From Dermacentor variabilis (Eukaryota > Arthropoda > Arachnida > Ixodida > Ixodidae): a stretch of 64,000 bases of DNA. The notes under the pieces are model-generated. The model did no database searches, was not told where the DNA came from, and saw only the letters and a program-made list of their open reading frames with translations. A program made the translations under genes and the position numbers. The DNA lies in contig NC_134577.1 in NCBI RefSeq assembly GCF_050947875.1, positions 69,196,639-69,260,638 on the forward strand, read 5' to 3'. Positions within the stretch are counted from its first letter, which is position 1. Each line of letters opens with the position of its first letter. Below are positions 1-11,164 of this stretch, piece by piece.

Positions 1-786
1 TGCACGGCACGGGAGAAGTGAGGGCGTCGAATTCATAACAGGCCGTGTCGTCGGAAACATCGAGAATGTGAAGCGGGTCAAGGGGCTGAACACGACCGAG
101 TGATTCGCCGCGCAGTAACGTCACATGGTAGTGAGACGGGTTACACACAAGCATGGAGGATAATCCAGACACAGTGGTGAGGACGGCAAATGGGAGAGGT
201 AGGGCCTTGCGACGTAGAAAAATCGGCGACGGTTTAAAAAGTACTGTAGCGTCTGGCGCGGTAGAGCAAGAGACGGGCACAAGCACACACATGTCGGGTG
301 GTATGTCCGTATCGGACACAATAGTGAGCTTGGAGGCTTTTTGTTCAGAGGGGTCAGGCAGCGGGGCGTCGGCAAGCGGGAAGAGCGCCACTTCGGCCCG
401 GGCACAGTCGATGATGGCACGATGGTGAGACAAGAAGTCCCAGCCGAGAATAATGTCATGTGAACATGATGACAACACGAGAAATTCAGCAACATAGACA
501 ATGCCGTCGATGACCACCCGTGCAGTACATTGAGCAAGCGGGGCTATGTGCTGCGCAGTCACGGTGCTTAGGAGCATACCAGCTAAGGCGTTGTGACCTT
601 ATGGAGGCTGCGACAAAGCTTTTCGTCGATAACAGAAACTGCAGCCCCAGTATCAATAAGCGCAATTGCGGCGGTTCCTTCGACCAAAACGTCCAATAAA
701 TTGCAAGGTGACTGTCCAGGCCTTGTAGAAGCCACGAAGCTTGCAGTTCGTGCCTGCGGAACTGCAGCAACTAGTTTCCCTCGCTA
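1..786 (-). pseudogene. Ty3/gypsy retropepsin and start of pol, frameshifted, cut by window edge
   Basis: Aspartic protease region of a Ty3/gypsy retrotransposon, which would process the Gag-Pol polyprotein. On the minus strand the active-site motif ALIDTGAAVSVID lies at about 663-625, and the later ILGWDF motif, typical of retropepsins, at about 450. The DTG frame opens after a stop near 787-785, overlaps the end of gag by about 130 bases, and is +1 relative to gag. It then breaks: a one-base loss near 587 puts the next segment (ARVVIDGIVYVAEFLVL onward) in another frame, which stays open to base 1. Reverse transcriptase would lie left of the window. Decayed copy; family call is confident, exact clade is not. 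Confidence 0.85.
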
Positions 787-1990
787 GGTGATTGGCGGCG
801 ACGTAAGGGGGAAAGTGAGCGATGACGTGGTGATGCCGAACGATGGGTGCCGACGGGGCGTCGAGGAGGCGGCGAAAACTCGGGGTCGGGAAGCATCGCA
901 TGCCCGGTAGTATCGTGGGAATAGGCATATCCAGGGGTGCGACACTGGCGTTAGCAGGTGGCATGCGACGATGGCAGAAGCGCGCAACGTGGCCGGCGAC
1001 ACCACAAGCGAAGCATATGGGTCGGTTGTCGCGTGTGCGCCAAGGGGATTGAACTGGGCGTCGAGATGGAATGGGAGGCGACGCGGGAGGAGGTGCCGCT
1101 TGAAGTCGCATTGGCGCCGGAAACGAGAACGTCGGCGGCGCAGGTCGCGCGGCGACTTCTGCATAGGTCAGAGGTGCAGCCACGGGAGGGCAGGGTTGGG
1201 CGAAAGGTAAAAACCCAGCAAGTTCCTCGCGAATGGCCCGCCTAATGGGAGCAGCCAGAGATGTGTCAGGCTGAGGAGGTCCATCGTTGAGAGGCAGCAT
1301 AGACAATTGGCGCGCCACCTCCTCACGAATGAAATCTTTAATCTCAACAGAGAGCGATGCTGCTGGTGTGGTGTTTGAGCGAAGCGTGAGGCCCGCGAGA
1401 GAGTCGCCAGGTGCGAGAGCGCTGCGCGCAAGGACCCTTTGTCGACGCAGCTCATCGAAGCTCTGGCAAAGAGTGACGACAGCTGCGACAGAAGTAGGGT
1501 TCCGTGCCAGGAGCATTTGAAATGCGTCGTCCTCGATGCCCTTGAGGATGTGCTTCACCTTGTCCTCTTCAGTCATGGTGGAATCGGCACGGGCGCAAAT
1601 ATCAACGACATCCTCTATGTAACTAGTATAAGTCTCGCCGGGCTGTTGAGCGCGCTGGCGGAGGCGCTGTTCAGCACGGAGTTTCCGCAAGGCTGGGCGA
1701 CCGAAGACTTCCGCGAATGCAGTTTTGAAAGCGCACCAGGTTTGCAGTTCCCGTTCGTGATTGTGGAACCAGAGGTTCGCAACGTCAGCAAGATAGAAGA
1801 TGACGCTACGGATCTTCGTCGGGTCATCCCACTTGTTGTGTTCACTGACGCGCTCGTAGGTAGAGAGCCAATCTTCTACGTCAGTCTCACCTGATCCGCT
1901 AAAAACAGGAGGGTCCCGCTGCCGTTGCACGGCACCGCACATGACAGGAGCGGCAGATGCGCCAAGCGGATTGGAGGGAGCGTCGTTCAT
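653..1990 (-). CDS. gag: Ty3/gypsy Gag polyprotein, intact ORF
   Basis: Open reading frame of about 445 residues from the first ATG at 1990; the frame is open a further 26 codons upstream without ATG. The N-terminal half resembles a retrotransposon Gag capsid, with motifs such as WLSTYERVSEHNKWDD and WCAFKTAFAEVFG. A CCHC zinc knuckle (CFACGVAGHVARFC) lies near residue 340 of the ATG-started protein. The last roughly 40 codons overlap the protease frame. Gag would form the virus-like particle and package the RNA. The knuckle followed directly by a retropepsin on the same strand makes the identification strong. No envelope gene is visible in the window. Confidence 0.85.
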   Translation of the reverse strand: MNDAPSNPLGASAAPVMCGAVQRQRDPPVFSGSGETDVEDWLSTYERVSEHNKWDDPTKIRSVIFYLADVANLWFHNHERELQTWCAFKTAFAEVFGRPALRKLRAEQRLRQRAQQPGETYTSYIEDVVDICARADSTMTEEDKVKHILKGIEDDAFQMLLARNPTSVAAVVTLCQSFDELRRQRVLARSALAPGDSLAGLTLRSNTTPAASLSVEIKDFIREEVARQLSMLPLNDGPPQPDTSLAAPIRRAIREELAGFLPFAQPCPPVAAPLTYAEVAARPAPPTFSFPAPMRLQAAPPPASPPIPSRRPVQSPWRTRDNRPICFACGVAGHVARFCHRRMPPANASVAPLDMPIPTILPGMRCFPTPSFRRLLDAPSAPIVRHHHVIAHFPPYVAANHLARETSCCSSAGTNCKLRGFYKAWTVTLQFIGRFGRRNRRNCAY

Positions 1991-2190
1991 AGTAGAGGCT
2001 GGAGCAGATGTTAAAGTTCGGCTGCGAAGCTCCAGGGTGAGGTCGGGGAGTGCAGCACCTTCCACCAAATGTAATAAGATTATTTATTATAAGGTACTAG
2101 GCACAGTCTAGTCGCACTGACAGTAGGCGAACGCTGATCGCGCGCACAGCCGACACAAGAGCGCCTTCTTCGTCTTCCTCTTCACCACAT
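1991..2190 (-). repeat. Putative gypsy LTR end and primer binding site
   Basis: On the minus strand, sequence ending TTATTACA at 2070 is followed by TTTGGTGGAAGGTGCTGC. A TGG start just inside the LTR is what a tRNA primer binding site would show. An AATAAA polyadenylation signal lies about 15 bases before the LTR end (near 2085). A possible LTR start (TGTGGTGAAG) is at 2189, giving a short LTR of about 120 bp. The partner LTR is outside the window, so the outer limit is inference. Confidence 0.5.
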
Positions 2191-2268
2191 AGCTATCATT
2201 TCCCGTTCCATTGGTTGGTTGTTGGTTGAAGAACGCACTCAAACGTGAAAAAACGAAATAAAATTTAC

Positions 2269-2443
2269 CCCGTCTCGCCGCTTTCTCGTCCACGTTGGCC
2301 ACGTTAGCCGGCGAGATTCCCAGGGCGTTCAGAGCCTCGATGTTATCACGTTCGCTGCGTGCGGCACAAATGAAAGTGATACGTTTAACTTTTGTCTGGC
2401 CCAAAATGCTTTTATATCGATATTCTTTTCGCAGAAGAGTCAT
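2269..2443 (-). CDS. Possible coding exon, unrecognised
   Basis: The minus-strand frame from an ATG at 2443 reads through GC-rich, codon-biased sequence (EALNALGISPANVANVDE) to a possible splice donor GTAAAT at 2268. The frame continues without stop to 2108 and also 11 codons upstream. I do not recognise the protein. It lies downstream of the TATA/heat-shock-like motifs at 2833-2866 on the same strand, which is why it is listed. It may be chance openness next to the LTR. Confidence 0.2.
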
Positions 2444-2479
2444 AATTTCCGCAAAGCAACTTAAGAACGAAGCCAATCA

Positions 2480-4920
2480 TTCATTTTTGAAAAGTGACCG
2501 GCTTGTTTCATGAAATTGGGATAGCGTAGATTATAATAGAGTCACGCGAGACGAAGAAAAAATATTGCTAACAATTACAAAAGGCACAAACGTACGGCTC
2601 TGACTACGGCTCCGCGTGGCTTTGTGCAGTTAAAGAGCACTAAACACTGTCGCGTTGTAACGGCGGTGAAGGTCACAGCAGCAAAACTGTAAGCGACTAA
2701 ACTAATACTTTAATAAGCGAGCGAACCTCCGCCCAGAAAAGAAACAAAAAGCCAGTGACAAACAATGCGGGACGATAGCAGCGAGTGCGGTCGGTGATCG
2801 TAGAAACCTGATCTGCAGGTCACACGCCTCGGCTATTTATAATTGACCCGTGGAAGGTTCCAGCGCAGTCATTGCTTTTCGCCTCCCTTTCAGAGAGTAC
2901 AGCACTATTCGAGTACCGCACGCAATCGGGTTACAAGGTTAGGCGACGACACATGCAACAAATAGAATCGGCTACGAGAATCCACAGAGTTTCATACTTA
3001 TAACTGCTATAGAGGGTATTCTGGCGTTGCAGTCGTTGACCCACCATAGGAATGATGGGAAGTAGATGGACTTGTCTGATCTTCGTGCTTGTGGATTCAG
3101 ACGTTGTTGTGGCTTTGTATATTAGGCTTCATATGGTCTTCATTGTCGTAAATCTTAGAGCAGTTCATACCCTTCAAAGTGCAGAACACGCTGCGAACTC
3201 GCTCAATCGCTACTATAATCGCAACCGTCCAGCTTGTTGTGTTGGACAAATCGAAACGCGTCAAGCGCCTCAAGGCACTGGCTTGCCCGCGATAAATTCA
3301 TAAGTGAGTTTCGTGTCGCTTGTCGATGCCTGCATCCGTTGCTTAATGGTTTCAATATCGGGCTTCTATGCTAGAGCTCCTGTGTTCGAATCCTAGAGAT
3401 CCTGTGTTTGAAACACTATTGAAAAATTTAATAGTGTTTGTTTAAATATTTATTGCGCTAGCTGTTCGTTTCAAATGACGAGCTTTACAAATTCGCGAAG
3501 CAGTTTGAAGCCAGGAGGACGAAGTTCAAGCACATCCATGTACTTCCCATAATTCCCGTGCTGGATGAACGAGCCCCCTTGCATCTCCCATAGACACTAG
3601 CGCCAGAGTTCCCCCTAGCAGTTATTGCACGAAACTCTAGGCAAGAATCGGAAATGTTCTGATAAATGAAGGGGCGCCCAGCGATGACGTTTAACAGGTT
3701 GGCCGTTCAGAAGTGGTCCGCAGAAAAGTGTATTGACGGGTGCATTCGTCATTCCACTTTTTCAGTTGAAGTGCCAGTATAGAAAGAAGTCGAGCTCTAC
3801 AAGCGAAGCGTGATCTTCCGGTGAAAGGAGGCTTCACCAGCTAAAGGAGAAGCGAAAAAAGAAACCAAAGCCCCGTGGTGACAGGAGCTTGAAATCACCG
3901 TCCCAACTTGTCGCGACGTCACTACTTTTCGCGGCGTACGCTCCAGTCTGGGTAATTGGTTTTCCGTAATAAGTGAATGACGTTTTATCATAACCGGGCC
4001 ATAAAAGACAAATTAACAAAGCTTCTAGAACACTTAGTGTCACAATGGATCAATTAATAAAAGAAAGAATACTGTGAGATTTATGACCTCACACTGGTGT
4101 ACCAGCAGTGAAGTTTTACAAAATAGAATGTTCAACTTTATTTGTAATTTTCCTATTATTTACTCTATGAATAAGTAACCTATCGCAGATGACTTGACGG
4201 AAACGTAGTTTTTAAAGGACGCTTCATCGGTCTTTGCTGGTTGAGTCGTTGTCTTGAGTAGAATCGAGCACAATAGCATCCGCGGCTTTTCTTGACCGGC
4301 TTCTCGTTTACCTCACTCGGTTCGTGCGTTGCCTTCACTTCCACGCGATTCTGTCCACACCGTCAGAAGATTAGGCAAACGAAACCCATTTACGAGATAC
4401 GCGTGACAAACAACCTAGTGCAGCACAAATAACGCATCAAGCGAGACCGCTCGAGAGCTGCACTGACGAAACTAGCCAACGTGTTTCGACGGTCTTATGA
4501 GTTTCTGCGTGAAAGGAATTTTTCGTTTTCGTTTCGATATGATGAAACCTGTAATGTGATAAGATTTCTCTATTGCTGCAATTATAAAATGCACTTTCGT
4601 CTTTCGCTCTCAACGCCTGCAGCCGGAAAAAAGGAAAACAGTGTTTTGAAATACTTAACGAAACATTTTTGAGGCTTAGCACTCAGAACTGATACGTTTG
4701 CATTCAGGGGTCTATGAACGCTTTGCTTGCACAGAAAAGCACCACCAAGAGAGGTGAACATAAACATACTTGGACAATAAGTTGTCCTTGTACGCCACCG
4801 CTCCATTAGCTGTTACTAAAATGCTCGCCGACCCGACAGGCTAGGGTCTGCTTCAAAGGAGTGCGGGCTTGGGCTATAGCAAAACAGAGCAAAATAACGA
4901 GGAGGAAGGAAACATATTAA
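2480..4920. other. Stretch without recognised gene
   Basis: Apart from the TATA/heat-shock-like motif and a weak tRNA B-box-like piece near 3380-3400 (GTTCGAATCC), nothing supportable was seen. Short ORFs here have no motif or splice context. Confidence 0.4.
2833..2866 (-). promoter_or_regulatory. Heat-shock-element-like palindrome with TATA box
   Basis: On the minus strand TGGAACCTTCCA, which fits the nGAAnnTTCn heat-shock element core, is followed about 10 bases later by TATAAATAG. Spacing is tighter than in classical hsp70 promoters. No heat-shock protein gene is seen downstream. Motif match only. Confidence 0.3.
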
Positions 4921-4929
4921 GAGGGAGCG

Positions 4930-6290
4930 CCACGTAAAAATTTGAAGCCTAATAGCTGAAACATCATTAAGGAAAGATTATGGGACACGTTCCAGAATTG
5001 CCTTGGTTCTCCACAAGAAAAGTAGAAAAGCACCTATCAAGAAAGGGGACAGGCAAGGATCTCTACAGTGCAATCTCTCTAATGCTATTCACTACATGCT
5101 TAGAAGTATTCAAATTATTAGACTGAGAAGGCTTAGAAGTGAGGATCAACGGTGAATATCACAGCAACTTTCAGTTAGCAGATGACATTGTCCCGTTTAG
5201 CAACACTGGAGATGAATGGCTGCAAATGATTGACGAGAAGAAAGGGTTTAACCGAAGGGCCCGGTTTTTATTAGTCATAATCATAGGAAGCCAACAAACA
5301 TTGACACCAAGGACAACATATCGGAAATTATATGTGCATAATAAATGAAATAAAGAAACGACAAATGAATGGAATTGAAAGTGGATGAAAAAACAACTTG
5401 CCGCAGGTGGGGAACGATCCCACAACATTCGCTCGTTCTCCACCTGCGGGATCGTTCCCCATCCGCGGCAAGTTGTTTTTTCATCCACTTTCATTTTCAT
5501 TAGTGTATCGTTTCTTTATTTTATTTATTAAGCACAAGTAATTTCACAGGCGTTGTCCTTGGTGTGAGTGTTTGTTGGCTTCCGATGATTATGACGCAAA
5601 TGATTGAGGAATTTAACCGAGAAGGTGCAAGAGCGCAGTTGAAGATTAATATTTAGAAGTAAAAGGTAATATTGGATCCCTGTCAGCCTCTATAGTCTGT
5701 AAAGGAGTGCGTTTATCCAGGTCAATCACTAACAGAGGACCCTGATCACGAGAAGGAAATTTGCTAAAGAATAAAGAAAGATTGTAGTGCATATGGCCGG
5801 CGTTGCCAAATCCTGACTGGGAGCTTACAATTTTCATTCAAGAGAGAAGTGTACAATCATCGCATTCTGCCTGTCCTCACATATGCGGTAGAAACTTGGA
5901 GGTTAACAAAGAAGTTCGAGATCAAGTTAAGGACCACACAAAGAGCGATGGAACGAAATATGTTAGGCGACACTTTAAATGACAGGGAGGGATCAGACAG
6001 TAGACGGGGATAGCCGATATTATAGTTGACATTAAGAGAAACAAAATGAAGCTGGAGGGACCACGTAATGCGTATGGTAGATGATCGGTGGCCCATTAGA
6101 GTTACAGTAGGGATGCCAAGGGAAGGGAAACACTGCTGAGGACGCCAGAATGTTGGTTGGGGTGATGAAATCAGGAAATTCGCGGGCGCCAGTTGGAATC
6201 AGCTAGCGCAAGGCGGGGGCAATTGGAGATCTCCGGGAGAGGACTTCGTCCTGCATGGAACATAGAAATAGGTTGGCGATGATGAGAAAT
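4930..6290 (+). mobile_element. RTE-type non-LTR retrotransposon 3' part, decayed
   Basis: The plus strand carries reverse transcriptase remnants in several frames: a GDRQG-like piece near 5050, INGEYHSNFQLADDIVPF (matching the FADDIV catalytic motif) at about 5141-5200, then the characteristic downstream stretch with thumb and C-terminal coding (around 5690-6180). The end reads GGACTTCGTCCTGCATGGAACATAGAAATAGG followed by GATGATGA at about 6240-6286, the usual 3' end of this family; positions rather than the full string are the evidence. Many stops and indels: no functional ORF. A foldback pair interrupts it at about 5260-5595. Confidence 0.8.
5260..5595. mobile_element. Foldback pair of tRNA-like repeats inside the RTE element
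   Basis: Two arms of about 165 bp run head to head: 5271-5435 and 5438-5594. Shared blocks include GGAAGCCAACAAACA, ACACCAAGGACAAC, AATAAAGAAACGA and the exact GTGGATGAAAAAACAACTTG. A B-box-like GGGATCGTTCCCC sits near the centre. The RTE text on both sides repeats CAAATGATTGA (5223 and 5596), consistent with a duplicated target. Probably two inverted SINE-like units or one foldback element. Confidence 0.65.
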
Positions 6291-6299
6291 ACGCCCTCA

Positions 6300-7780
6300 G
6301 AAGGTGATATGCAAGCAGTAAATCCGAGCCCCCGAGCGCGCGGCGAGTGTTCGGAGAGTAAGCGCGGAAATCGGGCCGCGAGGGGAGATTCCGACGACAG
6401 CGTATATGATCCAGCACAGACCTTCAATACAATGCAAATAAATAATTTGAAAGGCCTGTCAACCATGTGGGACCTTCCTCCAAAGTGTCAATGCGTAGAC
6501 GAGCCCCGAATAAGGGGCGGGGTCAAAGGAGGTTTCCCATGGGGAGGCTAGTTGCGCCACTTTATGCCCATTGCCAGAATTTAATTTTTGTTAAAGCGCA
6601 GCCCTTAGGCACCCGTTCCTGCGCCTAGCGTCGGCGTAACCGAGCGAACGAGCACAGCGAAGGTTGAAAGAGCGAACGCGGAGCGCAGCGGCGGATGAAA
6701 AATGGCGATAGCGAAGAGAGCGCGAGGACGAAAGAGGAGGAGGAGGGTGCAGCGGAACCTTGAGGCGGAAAGCGGAGGAAAAAGGTGTGGCGAAAGTGTG
6801 AGAAGCGTAGTGCCGCGCAGGACATGGGCACTGCGGCGACGATGACTATGAGGTGACGCCGGCGTAGTGCGCGTCGTACGGGAGGTCTCTCCGCGGCAGC
6901 TGTTGCGAACCGCGCTCTTGCTTCGTCTTCGGTAACAGCCGACGTAGGGGACAAATGGAAGGCAGCCCGCCCATGCCTTCGATGAGGTCCACCCGTGCGC
7001 TATTACTCAATTTCGTAATATGGTCATTACACAAGGTCTATGACGCGTGTATGACGCTAAGGCGTTCCTGGCTTCGGACGATTTCAGCGGTGCGTTCGCT
7101 GAGATCGGATGGCGCGATCACTGTAGACCTCTTCTTCTAATCAGTTGGAAAAGATACCGGCCTTGCCATGCTCTTGTATGCATGAGAATGCCAAAACGCT
7201 GCTGTTTCGGATTGGCAGCTAGCTTTCTTGGGGGACCAAGACATCGCGTAGACGCGTCTTGCTATATAAGCGTTCCGTCTGTCTCAGTGGTTGATTCTTT
7301 AATAAGACGGCCTGACAAATGGTAATGTTTCTTTCTCAACACATGAAACCGTGTTTTAAAACTGCTGAATAGCGCAATTTCATCAAATTTAGCCATTGTA
7401 TATGTTATTTAAGAAAAACTACAAGGTCTGCGTACACTGTGCGTCAGGTTTAGTCAACTGGTTTCGTTTCCTTCTCTTACATGCGTGTATTGTGAGTAAA
7501 CAATAACGATGGCTATATTGCGCGTTAACCGATTTAATATGGTGATTGTATTATAAAAAAACATTGTGCGCGAATTTGGGTTTTAGACCATGCTGGACGC
7601 AAGCATGTAGCAACCATATTGGCACAGTGCGGTTTGGTGCTTGGAATGAGCCAATGCATGCTTCGCCTTAACATTGTGTAAAACTCTAGGAGCGCGGGCA
7701 GGACACCGGTCGATCTCGGAGGCCCTTTGGCCATGTCGCGAGACGCTCAAGTCGCTTCGCCCATCGCGGCTCGTGTTCTC
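6300..7780. other. Stretch without recognised gene
   Basis: A GC- and purine-rich patch at about 6600-6900 (rich in GAGCGAACG and GGAGGAGG runs) resembles dispersed repeat sequence but is not identified. No ORF carries a recognisable domain. Confidence 0.4.
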
Positions 7781-7782
7781 AC

Positions 7783-7905
7783 TCGTCGTAGTACAGCGCC
7801 AGGAATCCACCGCCGAGCCCGACCAGGTGCGGTGCCGCGACGCCCATGCAGAGAAGTGCGGAGACAGCGGCGTCAGCGATGTTGCCGCCACTGGAGAACA
7901 CATCC
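7783..7905 (-). CDS. Gamma-glutamyltransferase, internal exon
   Basis: Exon of 123 nt coding for 40 residues plus split codons. It reads DVFSSGGNIADAAVSALLC then MGVAAPHLVGLGGGFLALYYD, the strongly conserved N-terminal block of gamma-glutamyltranspeptidases (GGxxxDAAxxALLCxGxxxPHxxGxGGG). GGT cleaves the gamma-glutamyl bond of extracellular glutathione. A pyrimidine-rich acceptor (TTTTCACCCAG) precedes 7905 and a GTGAGA donor follows 7783. Phase matches the upstream exon at 13246-13521, giving Arg at the junction. Catalytic Thr exons lie further downstream (left) and were not found in 1-7782. Host gene, good confidence. Confidence 0.85.
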
Positions 7906-7969
7906 CTGGGTGAAAACAAGCGTCGAAGCATCAGCAATACGTGAGACCGAATGAGTGATTCACGTAGCA

Positions 7970-8375
7970 CGGCGTCCCGAAGCAACACAGGGGGCTACGA
8001 TGGGCGCAAAAATGGAGGGTGCCAGTTTCACTTCTTTCAGCCAAGCACTCTTAAAGAGGATTTCTGAGCTTAGATTTTCGACTTGCTATTGTAGTTATGG
8101 TCGCTTACAGCGAACCTAAAAAAAGGAGGTTTGCTTTAGCATTTTTTTTTTGCCTAGTTGGAGCCTCGCGGAGCGCGGCGTCCCTAAGCAAGACTGGGGG
8201 CTACGATGGGCGCAAACATGGAGGGCTCCAGTTTCAGTTTTACTTTTCCCGCCAAGCGCTCTTTAAAAAGGGTTTCTAAGCTTAGATTTTCGACTTGATA
8301 TTGTAGTCACGTTCGCTTACAGCGAACCTAATGAAAGGAGGTTTGCTGTTTTTGCCTAATCTGAGCCGAGGTGAA
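7970..8375 (+). repeat. 206-bp tandem duplication
   Basis: Two diverged units offset by 206 bp. Shared landmarks: GGGGCTACGATGGGCGCAAA at 7991 and 8197, CTTAGATTTTCGACTTG at about 8069 and 8281, and CGCTTACAGCGAACCTAA at about 8101 and 8312. Lies in or beside the GGT intron. No coding potential recognised. Confidence 0.75.
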
Positions 8376-8379
8376 ACGC

Positions 8380-9480
8380 GAGGCCTTCCAAGGTCACAGA
8401 GTTTGTCGCCGATGCGCGCGCGCCGCGTCGTGTCCGATGGGTGGCCGTTATTGACACTCCCACTCGTTGCGCCACGTGCATCCGCGCGCTCTGCCAGGTG
8501 CGCGCTCACACGCCGCTCCTAGCTTGGCATCTCCTGTCGTTGCTCCCTTACTTAACTATTATTGCACAACAGAAAAGACATGGACGTAAGAGAAGAAGAA
8601 CACACACCAAGCACAAGATTTCAACTTCCTTGCTTCAAGTTTCAAAATTTTTCAAGAATGTTTGCCTGGAAACGAACTTTTTAATGATGACAAAATAAAA
8701 GTTACTTTGCGTATACTTCGTTCGATTAGACGTCTTCGTGTTTTTATCTTAGCTGCTAATTCCTTATTTTTGTTTGTTATTTCGGGTTTAATCGAGGCTT
8801 CACTTTGGAAGTTAGCTAGGAGGTACCCAAATCGACAAAACGGCTATCGCGTCTGAGCCTTCCGGCTAAAAAAAAAATTAATTTTACTCTGGGTGACGCA
8901 CAAAGAACCGTGCAGCACTTGTGTTTCTCATGGCCAGCGTCTCACCACAGAGAAATGCAATATTACGCTGAGCCTCCCTCCCACACAAGCACGCACGCAC
9001 GTTTGTAGTACACGACCCAGGAGTGGGGTCCTTGAATGTGCTAGCAAAAATCATTTTATTCTTCTACCCTCTGGGAGGGATTGCGTTGCTCTAACGCTCG
9101 TTTGTCTAAGACGCACCTTCAGAAACGGGCTACTCAAGAGAAACGTAGTGCAGCTAAGGGCATCAACTATAGGTTTTGGTGCTTTTAGTTGAAAGGAAGC
9201 AGATATAGATGAATTATAAACAAAGACAAGTAAATTTATAAGGACTTTCTGCAAGAAGGAGAGACACACATAGAAACAAGGTGTAAGAGGGAAACCTGGG
9301 GCGACTTATATCTCGTTAGAGCTGACGTTGTCTTGCACCACAAGTTTAACCCAGAACAACCCGTCAGGGCAGTGGGGCCACGACTTCTAGGCATCGGCGT
9401 CACCATACGTCGGCAATCTCATTGATGGACCGCAGCTCTTGTATTCACTCAGAGCAACCGAAGAGTCTGAATGAACGCGG
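8380..9480. other. Intronic stretch without recognised feature
   Basis: Lies between the GGT exons. AT-rich middle part; no motif, splice-bounded exon or known repeat could be supported. Confidence 0.35.
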
Positions 9481-9489
9481 CAGAACAGA

Positions 9490-9765
9490 ACTTTGGTGAG
9501 TTAGTGCCACAGTGAGACCCAGCTGAGCTCGAGTGAGATCCAGCTGACCAGAATTTTGGTCAGCTTGAGCTCGAGTGAGAGCCAGTTGAGCAGAATTTTC
9601 GTGCGTCCGGATCCGAGTGATACTTGGCTGAGCAGAATTTTGATGAGTCTGAGCCCGAGTGAGGTTCAGCTGAGTAGAATTTCGGTGAGTCCGAGCCCAA
9701 ATGGAGACCCAGCTGAGTAGAATTTGGTGAACCAGAGCCCGACTGATTCCTAAGAAAAATATAAT
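9490..9765 (+). repeat. Degenerate minisatellite, unit about 45-60 bp
   Basis: Repeated blocks combine GAGTGAGACCCAGCTGAG and CAGAATTTTGGTGAG, five to six times with drift. The minus strand stays open and spells a repeating ALTRAQTHQNSAQ-like peptide, which is a by-product of unit lengths divisible by three rather than a gene. Confidence 0.75.
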
Positions 9766-10107
9766 TTGTGAGTGAATCTGAGTGAGCTCCGTTAACATTG
9801 TCTCATTCAATCACACCTTGGTTTCTTGAATGGACCGATGACACACCAATCAAGAAGTGTGCACAAGGAACGTTGTGTGAGTTGCCCCCCGGTCATTGAA
9901 ACTTCTAACTTCGTCCACGGCCACATATTTAAGCGCAGTTGGAAGTGTGGAAGCCTTTCCGTAAATAAAACGAACCAATATAGAAGAGCGTCACCTCATA
10001 GTGACAATTGTACGTGCTAGCCAGCTCGCATGCAAACACGAGAAGGTGCAATAACGCACCGCCAAGCTCGTAAAATGTGTCAGCAGGATGAAAGAGGGGC
10101 CGACACT

Positions 10108-10285
10108 AACACCCGTATTCATGAATGCATCTTAACGTGAAGCCCACGCTTGGTTTAAATGACGCCTGCCGTGAACGCACCAAAGCATACGCTATGAGCG
10201 TCTTGGGCACGTTCGCACCAGGCGTCATTGATATCAAGTCAAGCATGGGCTTCAAGTTAAGATGCATGGCCGAGTACGAGGGTAA
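10108..10285. mobile_element. MITE or foldback with long inverted repeats
   Basis: Left arm ATGCATCTTAACGTGAAGCC (about 10125) pairs with right arm GGCTTCAAGTTAAGATGCAT (about 10248-10267), and pairing continues inward through AAATGACGCC / GGCGTCATT. About 178 bp, noncoding, typical of a miniature inverted-repeat element. Target duplication not resolved. Confidence 0.7.
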
Positions 10286-10831
10286 TCCCCCAAACTCGCT
10301 CACAAACCGTCAGTCAAGCGGGGAGACCTTGGACATGGTAGAAAAACGCCGGCCGCGCTCATCTTGCGTCTGAACAGCGTTCAGCCAACGCTTCTCCCGC
10401 TAGACCTTCCCTGCGCCGAAAGCGCTGGCCTCTCCAAAAAGAGTTCCCACTGTAGTCACGCCGGTCAAGATAGCCACGGCGAAAGTGAATGATGGCGACC
10501 ACCACGTGCGCGTGTTCAATGTGCACGAGACACACACATCGCGCGCGTCGGTGCCACAAGCAGACACGATTCCTTGGCTTTAGTCGTCAAGGCAACAGCG
10601 CTAGAGACGCGCGTATGCTCGGCACCGATTGTCATGCGCTTCGGCGACAGCGTTTATCGCTGTAAAGCGTTTATCACCTCCGCCCATGCACGAAGCAAGT
10701 CGGCCCGCTGCACACGATCCTGTCTCCCAAAACTTTTCGTTCGTAAATGCACTGACCGGCCTCCTTTGCTAGTAATGTATCCAACATCAGGATTGGTAGA
10801 ACTTTCTTTTTAGGAATAATCCTATCCTAAG

Positions 10832-11164
<333 letters not shown>

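Noticed and set aside
653..1990. Endogenous retrovirus with envelope
   Set aside because: Only gag and protease are visible; no envelope-like frame exists in the window, so it is described as a Ty3/gypsy retrotransposon.
3340..3415. Possible tRNA gene
   Set aside because: A GTTCGAATCC B box is present but no cloverleaf with acceptor and anticodon stems could be drawn.
9445..9810. Minus-strand repeat protein ALTRAQTHQNSAQ
   Set aside because: Frame kept open by minisatellite unit lengths; no start context or domain.
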